From positions 1-6,261 of the forward strand of contig NCBD01000009.1 of the NCBI GenBank assembly GCA_002255315.1: DNA of 6,261 nt. Reading direction: 5' to 3'. Below are positions 1-6,261 of the stretch, piece by piece (the first letter of the stretch is position 1; each line of letters opens with the position of its first letter). Made by a program: the position numbers and the translations under genes. The notes under the pieces are model-generated. The model was not told the origin of the DNA, made no database searches, and saw nothing but the letters and a program-made list of their open reading frames with translations. The DNA is from Actinobacteria bacterium 21-64-8. Its GTDB lineage: Bacteria > Actinomycetota > Acidimicrobiia > Acidimicrobiales > RAAP-2.

Positions 1-240
1 GTCGTCGTCGCGCACCGCGGGACTCCAGAGCACGAGGTCGGCCGCACGGACCGTGGCGTCGTCGTGGCCGACGTGCACGCCCACCCCGGCGGCGCGCAGC
101 TGGGCCAATCGCGGTGAATCGTGGGTGTCACTGCCCGTGACCTCGACGCCGCGCTCGACCAGCAGTTGGGCGACGGCACTCATGCCCGCGCCGCCCACAC
201 CCACCACGTGCACGTGTCGCGCGTCACGAAGCCCCGTCAC
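1..240 (-). CDS. murC: UDP-N-acetylmuramate--L-alanine ligase MurC, N-terminal part (3' end outside window)
   Basis: MurC joins L-alanine to UDP-MurNAc with ATP, the first amino acid step of the cytoplasmic muropeptide pathway. Only the first 80 codons are present and the reading frame is open to the window edge. They encode a Rossmann-like UDP-binding domain: the glycine-rich loop HVVGVGGAGMSAVAQ (residues about 11-25), then VTGSD (about 33-37), and later VHVGHDD and a LVLWSPAV strand, all in the order expected for the MurC N-terminus. The P-loop and ligase domains lie beyond the window. The chosen start is GTG at 240-238, whose last two bases are shared with the murG stop (GTGA). It leaves about ten residues before the glycine loop, normal for the family. 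No strong Shine-Dalgarno precedes it (only GGTGG-like sequence), so coupling to murG translation is likely. An in-frame GTG a few codons later cannot be excluded as start. Confidence 0.93.
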   Translation of the reverse strand, partial: MTGLRDARHVHVVGVGGAGMSAVAQLLVERGVEVTGSDTHDSPRLAQLRAAGVGVHVGHDDATVRAADLVLWSPAVRDDD

Positions 241-1349
241 GATGCCACCGTCGCCACCACGCGCGCGATCGCGTCGGCGGCGTGTTCTCGACCGAGCGAA
301 CGGGCCCCCTCGGACATTGCCGCCAACACGTCGTGGTCGAACAGCGCTTCGAGCACCTCACTCAGGCGCTCGGCAGTGCACTCCGCGTCGGGTACGAGGA
401 CCGCGCCACCCGCCGCGACGAGCCGCTGAGCATTTTTCGTTTGGTGATCATCGGGCGCACCGGGGAGAGGCACGAGGACCGACGGCACACCGAGCGCGGC
501 CAGTTCGGCGACGGTGATGGCTCCCGCGCGACAGATCGCCACGTCGGCGAGCGACCACAGTTCGGCCATATCGCCAAATTCCAGGACTCGATAGTCAAGA
601 CCGTCGAGCACCGGGACGCCCCCGAGGACCGCGTCGTAGTCGCGCCGACCACTGACGTGAAAGATGGTGACGTCGCGTCGATGGGCCCAGCGCGACGCGA
701 GCGCGCTGACCGCACGATTCACCCGACCCGCGCCGAGCGAGCCCGTCATCACAACGACGACGTTACGGCCCTCTTCGACGGGTGGGGTGGCTCGGGCGCG
801 AGCCTCTCGACGCGCGCCATCGTCGCGCACCACCTGCTCGATGGCCGCACGAAGGGGGGTTCCCGTCACGCTCACCCCGGGGCCGTCCTCGCCGAAGGCT
901 TCGCACCGCGCGACGGCAAAACGCGCGAAGAGTCGGTGTACGGCGCCCGGCACCGCGTCGAAGTTCACCAGGACGAGCGGACGGCGCCATAGCACGGCCG
1001 CGGCGTCGACCGCGAAGGCCGCGTAACCGCCCACGGACACGACGACCGCCCCACGCCAACGACGCAGGTCGTAGATAGCTCGTCCCCACGCCCCGACCAG
1101 CAAGGCGGCGCTCACGACGTTCAAGGCAATGTCACGGGGGCGCCACGAGCGACGTAGTCCGCGACCGGGCAACGTCGTCAGCGCGATGGGTCCATCGCCG
1201 AGCAGCGCGCGATCTTGACCTCGACGACTACCGACGTAGCGCAGGTCGCTCGCCGACCAGCCCCGCGACATCAACGCCTCGCCCACGGCCTGCATCGGAA
1301 ACACGTGCCCACCGGTGCCACCGCCGGTGATGACGATGGTCCGGCTCAT
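237..1349 (-). CDS. murG: UDP-GlcNAc:lipid I N-acetylglucosaminyltransferase MurG
   Basis: MurG transfers GlcNAc from UDP-GlcNAc to lipid I on the inner face of the membrane, giving lipid II. The 370-residue length is normal for this GT-B fold. The N-terminal domain begins with ITGGGTGGHVFP (residues 7-18; H15 matches the conserved GGTGGH histidine), followed by a hydrophobic and basic stretch near 72-95 that could touch the membrane, VSVGGYAAF (105-112) and VTGTPLR (161-167). The C-terminal UDP-GlcNAc domain has MTGSLGAG (201-208), ICRAGAITVAELA (272-284; E282 at the position of the ribose-binding glutamate) and PLPGAPDDHQTKNA (294-307). Two usual signatures are changed: HEQNA is replaced by VNFDA at 128-132, and GSQGA by GSLGA. 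The ATG overlaps the ftsW stop by one base (TAATG), with a good GGGAG ribosome binding site five bases upstream. The gene is visibly richer in GC, Arg and Ala than ftsW and mraY. Confidence 0.96.
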   Translation of the reverse strand: MSRTIVITGGGTGGHVFPMQAVGEALMSRGWSASDLRYVGSRRGQDRALLGDGPIALTTLPGRGLRRSWRPRDIALNVVSAALLVGAWGRAIYDLRRWRGAVVVSVGGYAAFAVDAAAVLWRRPLVLVNFDAVPGAVHRLFARFAVARCEAFGEDGPGVSVTGTPLRAAIEQVVRDDGARREARARATPPVEEGRNVVVVMTGSLGAGRVNRAVSALASRWAHRRDVTIFHVSGRRDYDAVLGGVPVLDGLDYRVLEFGDMAELWSLADVAICRAGAITVAELAALGVPSVLVPLPGAPDDHQTKNAQRLVAAGGAVLVPDAECTAERLSEVLEALFDHDVLAAMSEGARSLGREHAADAIARVVATVAS

Positions 1350-2599
1350 TAGTACTCCCGGCGCGTGGGTCGCGGTGGTGCGTAGTGGTGACTCGACACG
1401 CGTGATCGGGGGCGATCAATGGTTTCGCGAAAACTGGTGAGTCGGTACTCGCGCATCGTGACGTCGCCGCTACGACTGCGGTCGTGGGCGATGTTATAGA
1501 GCAAGCCCACGGCGGCCAGCTCGCTGATTAACGCCGTGCCTCCGTAGGAGAAGAACGGCAACGGGATACCCGTCACCGCCCACCAGCCCACGACGGACGC
1601 GATGTTAATCAGCGCCTCCGCCGTGATCCACGTGGCAATACCAACGGCCACGAGTCGATAGACCTGGTTCGAACAGCGCCTGGCGATCGCGAGCGACGCG
1701 AAAAGAAAGGCGACGAAGAGTGCGAGCACCGTGAGTGCGCCGATCAGACCGAGCTCTTCGCCGAAAATGGTAAAGATGAAGTCAGTATGTGGGTTCGGCA
1801 GCAAACCCCACTTCGCCCGACTGTGACCCAGTCCGAGGCCCGTCACGCCCCCTGAGCCCAGGGCAATTCGGGACTGGAGCAGTTGATAGCCCGCGCCTTG
1901 CAAGTTGCTGTTGGGGTGAAGGAAGGAGAAGAATCGACGGGCTGAATAGGGCTTGAAGAGCATGTAGCCCACCATCGCCACGCCACCAAGGATGATCACC
2001 CTCGTCAGGAGTACGCGAGAAAGGCCCGCGACCGCCAGAATTGCGATAGCGATCATGAGCACCACCGACGAAGTCCCGATGTCGGGCTCGAGCAGAATTA
2101 AACCTGCCCCGAGCGTTATCGGGAGCGACCAAACCAGGAGTTGGCGCCAGTTATTCAATTCGTCGTGGTGCTGCTCGACCAACCACGCGAGAAAGAGAAT
2201 CGTGAAGAGTTTAAAGAGTTCCGAAGGCTGGAGGTATATCAAATGCAGATTCAACCATCGTTTGCCGCCGTTCAAACTCACCCCGACGGCCATCACCGCG
2301 GCTAAGAGCACCAGGCCGAGCCCGATCAGCTGAGGCGCGCGACGTACGAGGCGGTCGAGGCGCACGCGAGCCGCCATATAAAAACCGAAAAGTCCCAAAC
2401 ACAGGTAGGCGAGGTCGTGGACCATGATTGAAAACGACGACGCACCATTCGCCGCCGACTGACCCTCGCTCGCGGAGGCGACCGCGATGGTGCCCAAGGT
2501 GACGAGCAGCGTCGTCACCACCAAGAGTGCACGACCGTGCACGTTGCCGCGAGGAAACGCTTGGAAGAGTCCGGGGCGCGTCGTACGTTTCGTCACCAT
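1349..2599 (-). CDS. ftsW: Septal peptidoglycan glycosyltransferase FtsW (SEDS family)
   Basis: FtsW polymerises lipid II into glycan strands at the division septum, working with the class B transpeptidase FtsI encoded two genes upstream. The 416 residues look like a polytopic SEDS protein with about ten hydrophobic segments (for example near 24-42, 60-78, 89-107, 155-170, 178-193, 197-214, 284-306, 313-338, 352-371). Conserved motifs run in family order: NGGKRWLNL (110-118), LQPSELFKL (123-131), LLEPDIGTS (169-177), GYQLLQSRIALGSGG (237-251), GLGLGHSRAKWGLLP (254-268), HTDFIF (271-276) with D273 at the position of the proposed catalytic aspartate, GEELGLIGA (280-288) and PLPFFSYGGTAL (346-357). 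These fit FtsW rather than SpoVE or RodA mainly by context. A basic cytoplasmic tail of about 44 residues follows the last membrane segment. The ATG shares one base with the mraY stop (TGATG). No strong Shine-Dalgarno is seen, so coupled reinitiation is likely. A murD gene would normally precede it. Confidence 0.95.
   Translation of the reverse strand: MVTKRTTRPGLFQAFPRGNVHGRALLVVTTLLVTLGTIAVASASEGQSAANGASSFSIMVHDLAYLCLGLFGFYMAARVRLDRLVRRAPQLIGLGLVLLAAVMAVGVSLNGGKRWLNLHLIYLQPSELFKLFTILFLAWLVEQHHDELNNWRQLLVWSLPITLGAGLILLEPDIGTSSVVLMIAIAILAVAGLSRVLLTRVIILGGVAMVGYMLFKPYSARRFFSFLHPNSNLQGAGYQLLQSRIALGSGGVTGLGLGHSRAKWGLLPNPHTDFIFTIFGEELGLIGALTVLALFVAFLFASLAIARRCSNQVYRLVAVGIATWITAEALINIASVVGWWAVTGIPLPFFSYGGTALISELAAVGLLYNIAHDRSRSGDVTMREYRLTSFRETIDRPRSRVSSHHYAPPRPTRREY
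1355..1359 (-). promoter_or_regulatory. Ribosome binding site of murG
   Basis: GGGAG sits within the last codons of ftsW, five bases before the murG ATG. With the TAATG overlap it suggests both independent ribosome loading and coupling to ftsW translation. Confidence 0.65.
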
Positions 2600-3630
2600 C
2601 AGACGACGCCACCAATCTTTAGAAAGTCCCCGTAAAACAAACCCAGCCCCAACGCCGCGAGAAGTCCGGCAAGAATCCAGAGTCGAATAATGATCGTCGT
2701 CTCGGGCCAGCCGAGAAGTTCGAAGTGGTGGTGAAAGGGCGCCATGCGAAAGATACGCCGTCCAAAGAGTCGAAAACTCAAGACCTGCAAGATCACCGAT
2801 GCGGTTTCGGCCACGAAGAGGCCGCCAATAATGACGAGCAAGAGGTCAAGATTCATCAACAGACAGATCGCGCCGAGCGCGGTGCCAATGGCCAACGAAC
2901 CCGTGTCGCCCATGATGATCTTCGCGGGTGCCGCATTCCACCAGAGAAACCCCAGACACGCTCCCACCAGTGCGACCGCGACGAGGCCGAGGTCGAGCGC
3001 CGCGTGTAACTGGTAGATCGAAAAGTGTCGGAACTGCCAGTAACCAATAATCGACAACACGCCAAAACAAAACGTCGCCGATCCAGCCGCGAGACCGTCG
3101 AGGCCGTCGGTCAGGTTGACTGCGTTTGAGGTCGCGATGATGACGAAGATGGCCAAGATAATCCAACCCGTCGCGGTCAGATTCCAACCCGGCAGGGTCA
3201 AGCGCGTGAACGAGAGGTCGGTGGAAGTATGGACCCACAAAATTGATAAGACGGCAAACGTCGCGGCAATCACAAACTGTCCCGCGAACTTGCCGCGCTT
3301 GTTCAGCCCGAGATTTCGAGCGTTACGAATTGCCAAAAGGTCATCGACGAGCCCGAGCAAACCCGACGCCAGCGTCACCGAGATCGCCAATACCCCAGCG
3401 CGAGTGATCGTGATCGAGGTACCCAGGTGCCCCATGAGATAGCCAATCAAGGCGGCGAGCATGATGATTACGCCACCCATCGTGGGCGTTCCGACCTTGT
3501 GCTGATGCGCGGGTCCATCTTCTCGGATCTGTTGACCGTAGGAACGACGCAGCAAGAAGCGAATCCACACGGGCGTCGCTAAAAGCGCGACGAGAAACCC
3601 GACGCCCCCCGCTTCCATCAAACTCAACAT
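2599..3630 (-). CDS. mraY: Phospho-N-acetylmuramoyl-pentapeptide transferase MraY
   Basis: MraY is the integral membrane enzyme that moves phospho-MurNAc-pentapeptide from UDP to undecaprenyl phosphate, forming lipid I. At 343 residues it is of usual length, with about ten hydrophobic helices. Family motifs are intact and in order: IREDGPAHQHKVGTPTMGG (35-53), LLGLVDDLLA (91-100; D96 and D97 are the paired aspartates), NLGLNKRGKFAGQF (106-119), SNAVNLTDGLDGLAAG (168-183), the loop MGDTGSLAIG (240-249; D242 matches the active-site aspartate of the family) and MAPFHHHFELLGW (296-308; the HHH triad). The start ATG at 3630-3628 lies six bases after the murE stop, with a weak GAG (3639-3637) as the only Shine-Dalgarno candidate. 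A second in-frame ATG is at codon 5. In most dcw clusters murF sits directly upstream, but here murE does. The stop overlaps the ftsW start. Confidence 0.97.
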   Translation of the reverse strand: MLSLMEAGGVGFLVALLATPVWIRFLLRRSYGQQIREDGPAHQHKVGTPTMGGVIIMLAALIGYLMGHLGTSITITRAGVLAISVTLASGLLGLVDDLLAIRNARNLGLNKRGKFAGQFVIAATFAVLSILWVHTSTDLSFTRLTLPGWNLTATGWIILAIFVIIATSNAVNLTDGLDGLAAGSATFCFGVLSIIGYWQFRHFSIYQLHAALDLGLVAVALVGACLGFLWWNAAPAKIIMGDTGSLAIGTALGAICLLMNLDLLLVIIGGLFVAETASVILQVLSFRLFGRRIFRMAPFHHHFELLGWPETTIIIRLWILAGLLAALGLGLFYGDFLKIGGVV

Positions 3631-3637
3631 TTGTTAC

Positions 3638-5035
3638 TCATTTCAAAAACTCTCTCGCTACTAGGCGGTCGTCAAAGGGTGTCACCGCGTCACCGATGAC
3701 CTGGGTTGTTTCGTGACCCTTGCCCGCAATGACCACGACGTCGCCGGCGTTCGCGAGTGAGAGTGCTAAGGCAATGGCTTGACGGCGATCTCGTTCTCGA
3801 CGTACGTCACGGCCCTCCACTACTCCTTCAAGAACCGCGTCAATGATGGCATCTGGCGACTCCGAACGTGGGTTATCCGAGGTCACAATGGTCACGTCGG
3901 ACGACGTGGAAGCTACCAGACCCATTTCGGGACGTTTGAGTCGATCGCGGTCGCCTCCGCAACCAAAGACGGTGATGAGTCGCGCATTGGGCGCCAGTGC
4001 ACGAACGTCCTCGAGGAGACGTCGAAGCCCGTCTGGAGTGTGGGCGTAGTCAACGACCACCGTCGCTTCGACACCCTCGAGCACGTTAAAGCGTCCGTCG
4101 ACGGGCGTCACGTCACCCATCGCGTGTGCGACGCCAGCCTCATCAGCGCCGAGCGAAGCCATAATAGACATCGCCATGAGTGCGTTGTCCACGTTGTAGG
4201 CACCAACGAGCGGTGAGTTCACGAGGTGACCCCGCCAAAAGAACGTCGTGCCCGTGAGGGTACCCGTAACGTCACTCGCGTCGGCGCGCGACACCTCGGT
4301 CACCGGCAAGGTGGTCATCGCGGCGAGCCGTGCGCCGTAGGGGTCGTCGGACCAAATCACCGCACGCTGCGCGTGTTCGCTCGAAAAGAGTGACGCCTTG
4401 GCGGCGAAGTAGCGCTCCATCGTGACGTGATAGTCGAGGTGGTCGTGCGTCAAATTGGTAAAGGCCGCCACGTGGAAACGCAGCCCTTCGACTCGTCGCT
4501 GATCGAGTCCGTGACTCGACACCTCAAGGGCCACCACCGAATGCGCCTTAGCGGGATCAAACGCATCAACGAGTTCAGCGAGCGTGCGAAAGAGTTCCGG
4601 AGGGGCCGGCGTCGTGCGTTCATTGGTCAAGGTGCCAATAGTCGCGCCATTCCACCCAAGGGAACGCGCGAGTTGGGCCACCATGGTCGTCACGCTCGTT
4701 TTGCCATTCGTCCCCGTGACCCCGACCAGCTTCGTCTTCATTTCTGGATGACCCACGATGGTTGAAGCGACGTGCGACAAGAGCGCGTGCAGTTGCGACG
4801 CGGGTACGACCACGACAGGTACGTCGAGTGTCGCGTTCGATGTGGCGATGACACAACTCGCGCCACGCATCACCGCCTCACTTGCGTAGTCGAGCCCGTC
4901 GTGCGACGCGCCGGGAAGAGCGACGAAGAGTGATCCAGGGCCACATTGGCGCGAATCAACTTCAACGTCGATAATTTCAATGCTCGAGGTCACCACGTCG
5001 AGTGAACAATCATCCAAGAGGTCGCCGAGTTGCAT
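3638..5035 (-). CDS. murE: UDP-MurNAc-L-Ala-D-Glu--meso-diaminopimelate ligase MurE
   Basis: MurE adds the third residue of the stem peptide in the cytoplasm using ATP. The 465-residue protein has the three Mur ligase domains: an N-terminal UDP-binding domain (VDSRQCGPGSLFVALPG, about 26-42), a central ATPase domain with P-loop GVTGTNGKTS (105-114), TTP (141-143), SSHGLDQRRV (173-182), FTNLTHDHLDYH (192-203) and FAAKASLF (210-217; K213 is the usually carbamylated lysine), then a C-terminal domain with VVDYAHTPDGL (327-337), VFGCGGDRDRLKRPEM (356-371), TSDNPRSE and GKGHE (438-442). DNPR at 387-390 (3877-3866) is the known meso-DAP specificity motif; lysine-adding enzymes differ there. I start at ATG 5035-5033 rather than the adjacent in-frame GTG at 5038-5036. 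AAAGGAG ends four bases before the ATG but only one base before the GTG, and TGATG matches the other junctions. No fusion to MurF is present. Confidence 0.96.
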   Translation of the reverse strand: MQLGDLLDDCSLDVVTSSIEIIDVEVDSRQCGPGSLFVALPGASHDGLDYASEAVMRGASCVIATSNATLDVPVVVVPASQLHALLSHVASTIVGHPEMKTKLVGVTGTNGKTSVTTMVAQLARSLGWNGATIGTLTNERTTPAPPELFRTLAELVDAFDPAKAHSVVALEVSSHGLDQRRVEGLRFHVAAFTNLTHDHLDYHVTMERYFAAKASLFSSEHAQRAVIWSDDPYGARLAAMTTLPVTEVSRADASDVTGTLTGTTFFWRGHLVNSPLVGAYNVDNALMAMSIMASLGADEAGVAHAMGDVTPVDGRFNVLEGVEATVVVDYAHTPDGLRRLLEDVRALAPNARLITVFGCGGDRDRLKRPEMGLVASTSSDVTIVTSDNPRSESPDAIIDAVLEGVVEGRDVRRERDRRQAIALALSLANAGDVVVIAGKGHETTQVIGDAVTPFDDRLVAREFLK

Positions 5036-6261
5036 CACGCTCCTTTCGAAGGGAGTGTGGTGGCGCCCGTGGTCGGTGACTTCATCGAGCCACCAGAGGG
5101 GATCCCGTAGTGGTGCAGGGCGTAGGACATGACCTGCTGAAAGACGGGCGCGGCGACCGATCCACCGTAAATATTCGTTGACGGGCGTTCGACGACCACG
5201 AGCATGCTGAGGACGGGATTATTCGCGGGCGCAAAGCCAACGAAACTGGCGTAAAAAGCACCCGGCAGCAAGAGGTCCTTGCCCGGGTAGGGAATATTCG
5301 CCGTGCCCGTCTTGCCCGCAACCTGATACCCAGGAATCATGGCGTCGACGCCCGTACCAACGAGCACGACCTGCTCGAACATTTTGATTAGGGCCTGGTC
5401 GACCGCGGGCGTAACGACTTCGCGCGTCGCGCTCGCCGGAGTAGCCTTCACGACGCCGTTGGGATAGACGTAGCCACGCACAATTTTTGGCTCGACAAAG
5501 ACCCCGTCGTTCGCAATGGCGTTGTAGGCGTCGAGTATCTGTATCGGCGGTACGGCGTCCACCTGGCCAATGGGCAGCGCCACTTCGTCGCTGGTGTACC
5601 AGTTCGACGCGTTCACCAATAGCCCGGCGGTCTCACCGGGATAACCCACCGACGTGACTTGTCCAAAACCCAGTCGTTCGACCTGGGCTAAGAGACCGGC
5701 TTCACCCACGCGCAGCCCCACTTCGTAGGTGCCAATGTTTGACGACTGGGCGAGAATCTGCGTGGCCGTAAGGTGCAAGAGCCCATGGTTTTCGGCGTCG
5801 TGAAACAATCGTCCGCCCACAATCACGGAGTTAGGGACCGTGAACTCGCTGGTGGGTTTGATCACACCCTCTTGCATCGCCGCCGAGAACGTGACCACCT
5901 TGAACATCGAACCTGGCTCGAATGCTTGGGTGAACGAGAGGTCATTAATGGTCTGCTCGACGCCCGGCACACCGACGCTCTTGCCCCACGCGGGTATGGG
6001 ACCAAGCACGCCCGCTGGAGTCTTGGTGTTCACGAGTGACGCGTCGGCCAATATCTCGCCGGTCTTCACGTCCATAACCAGGGCGACCCCGGTGAGGGCG
6101 TTGTAGGTCTTGAGGTCTCGGGCCAACGTTCGCTCGGTCACGTACTGCAGTGGCGCGTCGAGCGTCAGTTCGAGCCCCACGCCGGGTTTAGCCTGGCGTA
6201 TCACGGTCGATTGCGACGCGGGCAGGCCCACGCCTGATGAGGATACGAACGCCCGCGTAAT
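5035..6261 (-). CDS. ftsI: Septal class B penicillin-binding protein FtsI (PBP3), transpeptidase part; 5' end outside window
   Basis: FtsI is the division-specific D,D-transpeptidase that crosslinks glycan strands made by FtsW, on the outer side of the membrane. The frame is open to the window edge, so the 408 visible residues lack the N-terminal membrane anchor and much of the pedestal domain. The GTG at 6231-6229 is an internal valine codon, not the start, because ten in-frame codons precede it and the homologous sequence continues. A pedestal-to-catalytic hinge (VGLELTLDAPLQYVTE, about 28-43 of the fragment) leads into the transpeptidase domain. It carries all three active-site motifs: SMFK (118-121, catalytic Ser codon 5910-5908), SSN (173-175) and KTGT (317-320). 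No PASTA domain follows; the protein ends in a short Ser/Thr/Gly/Pro tail. FtsI rather than an elongation PBP2 is inferred from the place immediately before murE in the cluster. The stop overlaps the murE ATG (TGATG). Confidence 0.94.
   Translation of the reverse strand: MTRAFVSSSGVGLPASQSTVIRQAKPGVGLELTLDAPLQYVTERTLARDLKTYNALTGVALVMDVKTGEILADASLVNTKTPAGVLGPIPAWGKSVGVPGVEQTINDLSFTQAFEPGSMFKVVTFSAAMQEGVIKPTSEFTVPNSVIVGGRLFHDAENHGLLHLTATQILAQSSNIGTYEVGLRVGEAGLLAQVERLGFGQVTSVGYPGETAGLLVNASNWYTSDEVALPIGQVDAVPPIQILDAYNAIANDGVFVEPKIVRGYVYPNGVVKATPASATREVVTPAVDQALIKMFEQVVLVGTGVDAMIPGYQVAGKTGTANIPYPGKDLLLPGAFYASFVGFAPANNPVLSMLVVVERPSTNIYGGSVAAPVFQQVMSYALHHYGIPSGGSMKSPTTGATTLPSKGA
5040..5046 (-). promoter_or_regulatory. 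Ribosome binding site of murE that decides its start
   Basis: AAAGGAG lies inside the last codons of ftsI. Its spacing is four bases to the ATG at 5035 and only one base to the upstream GTG at 5038, so it supports the ATG. It is the strongest Shine-Dalgarno sequence in the window. Confidence 0.75.

Noticed and set aside
53..517. 154-codon plus-strand frame across murC/murG
   Set aside because: Composition is low-complexity Arg/Pro/Thr, as expected for an out-of-frame reading of high-GC coding DNA; both minus-strand genes beneath it are clear.
282..992. 236-codon open frame on the plus strand
   Set aside because: It lies wholly antisense to murG, shows no recognisable motif and has the Arg/His/Thr-rich look of a shadow frame in GC-rich DNA.
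3631..3637. Possible promoter or terminator in the murE-mraY gap
   Set aside because: The gap has only six untranslated bases and shows no hairpin or T-run; it is too short for either element.
3779..4216. 145-codon open frame on the plus strand inside murE
   Set aside because: It is antisense to the conserved C-terminal half of MurE, including the DNPR region, and the translation resembles no protein family I know.
3638..5035. MurE as a lysine-adding enzyme or as MurF
   Set aside because: The DNPR motif marks meso-DAP specificity, and the MurE signatures (SSHGLDQRRV, HDHLDYH) are present instead of MurF ones.
6229..6231. GTG as the start codon of ftsI
   Set aside because: The frame stays open upstream to the window edge, and the visible part begins in the pedestal domain without any membrane anchor, so this is an internal valine.

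Overview
The window is a tightly packed stretch of a bacterial division and cell wall (dcw) cluster. All genes lie on the minus strand, so transcription runs from high to low coordinates: ftsI (5' end beyond the window), murE, mraY, ftsW, murG, murC (3' end beyond the window). Every base belongs to one of these genes except six bases between murE and mraY. I see no tRNA, rRNA, mobile element, CRISPR array, terminator or internal promoter.

The organism is a peptidoglycan-making bacterium with meso-diaminopimelate in its stem peptide, shown by the DNPR motif of MurE. Its DNA is moderately to strongly GC-rich and GTG starts are used. The gene order, the composition and an aberrant MurG motif suggest a member of the Actinomycetota, possibly a lineage such as Acidimicrobiia. 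That placement is inference and is tentative.

The genes form one pathway. MurC adds L-Ala to UDP-MurNAc and MurE adds meso-DAP, both in the cytoplasm. MraY transfers the finished muropeptide to undecaprenyl phosphate (lipid I) and MurG adds GlcNAc (lipid II). FtsW polymerises lipid II at the septum and FtsI crosslinks the new strands. Four of the five junctions are stop/start overlaps (TGATG, TGATG, TAATG, GTGA), which points to a single translationally coupled operon.

The most notable point is what is missing. The common dcw order is ftsI-murE-murF-mraY-murD-ftsW-murG-murC. Here murF is absent between murE and mraY, and murD is absent between mraY and ftsW, with the flanking genes joined cleanly. 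Both activities (D-Glu ligase and D-Ala-D-Ala ligase) must be supplied from elsewhere. MurG also departs from the usual HEQNA and GSQGA signatures. I find no evidence for a novel system; this is a core housekeeping region with an unusual gene content.
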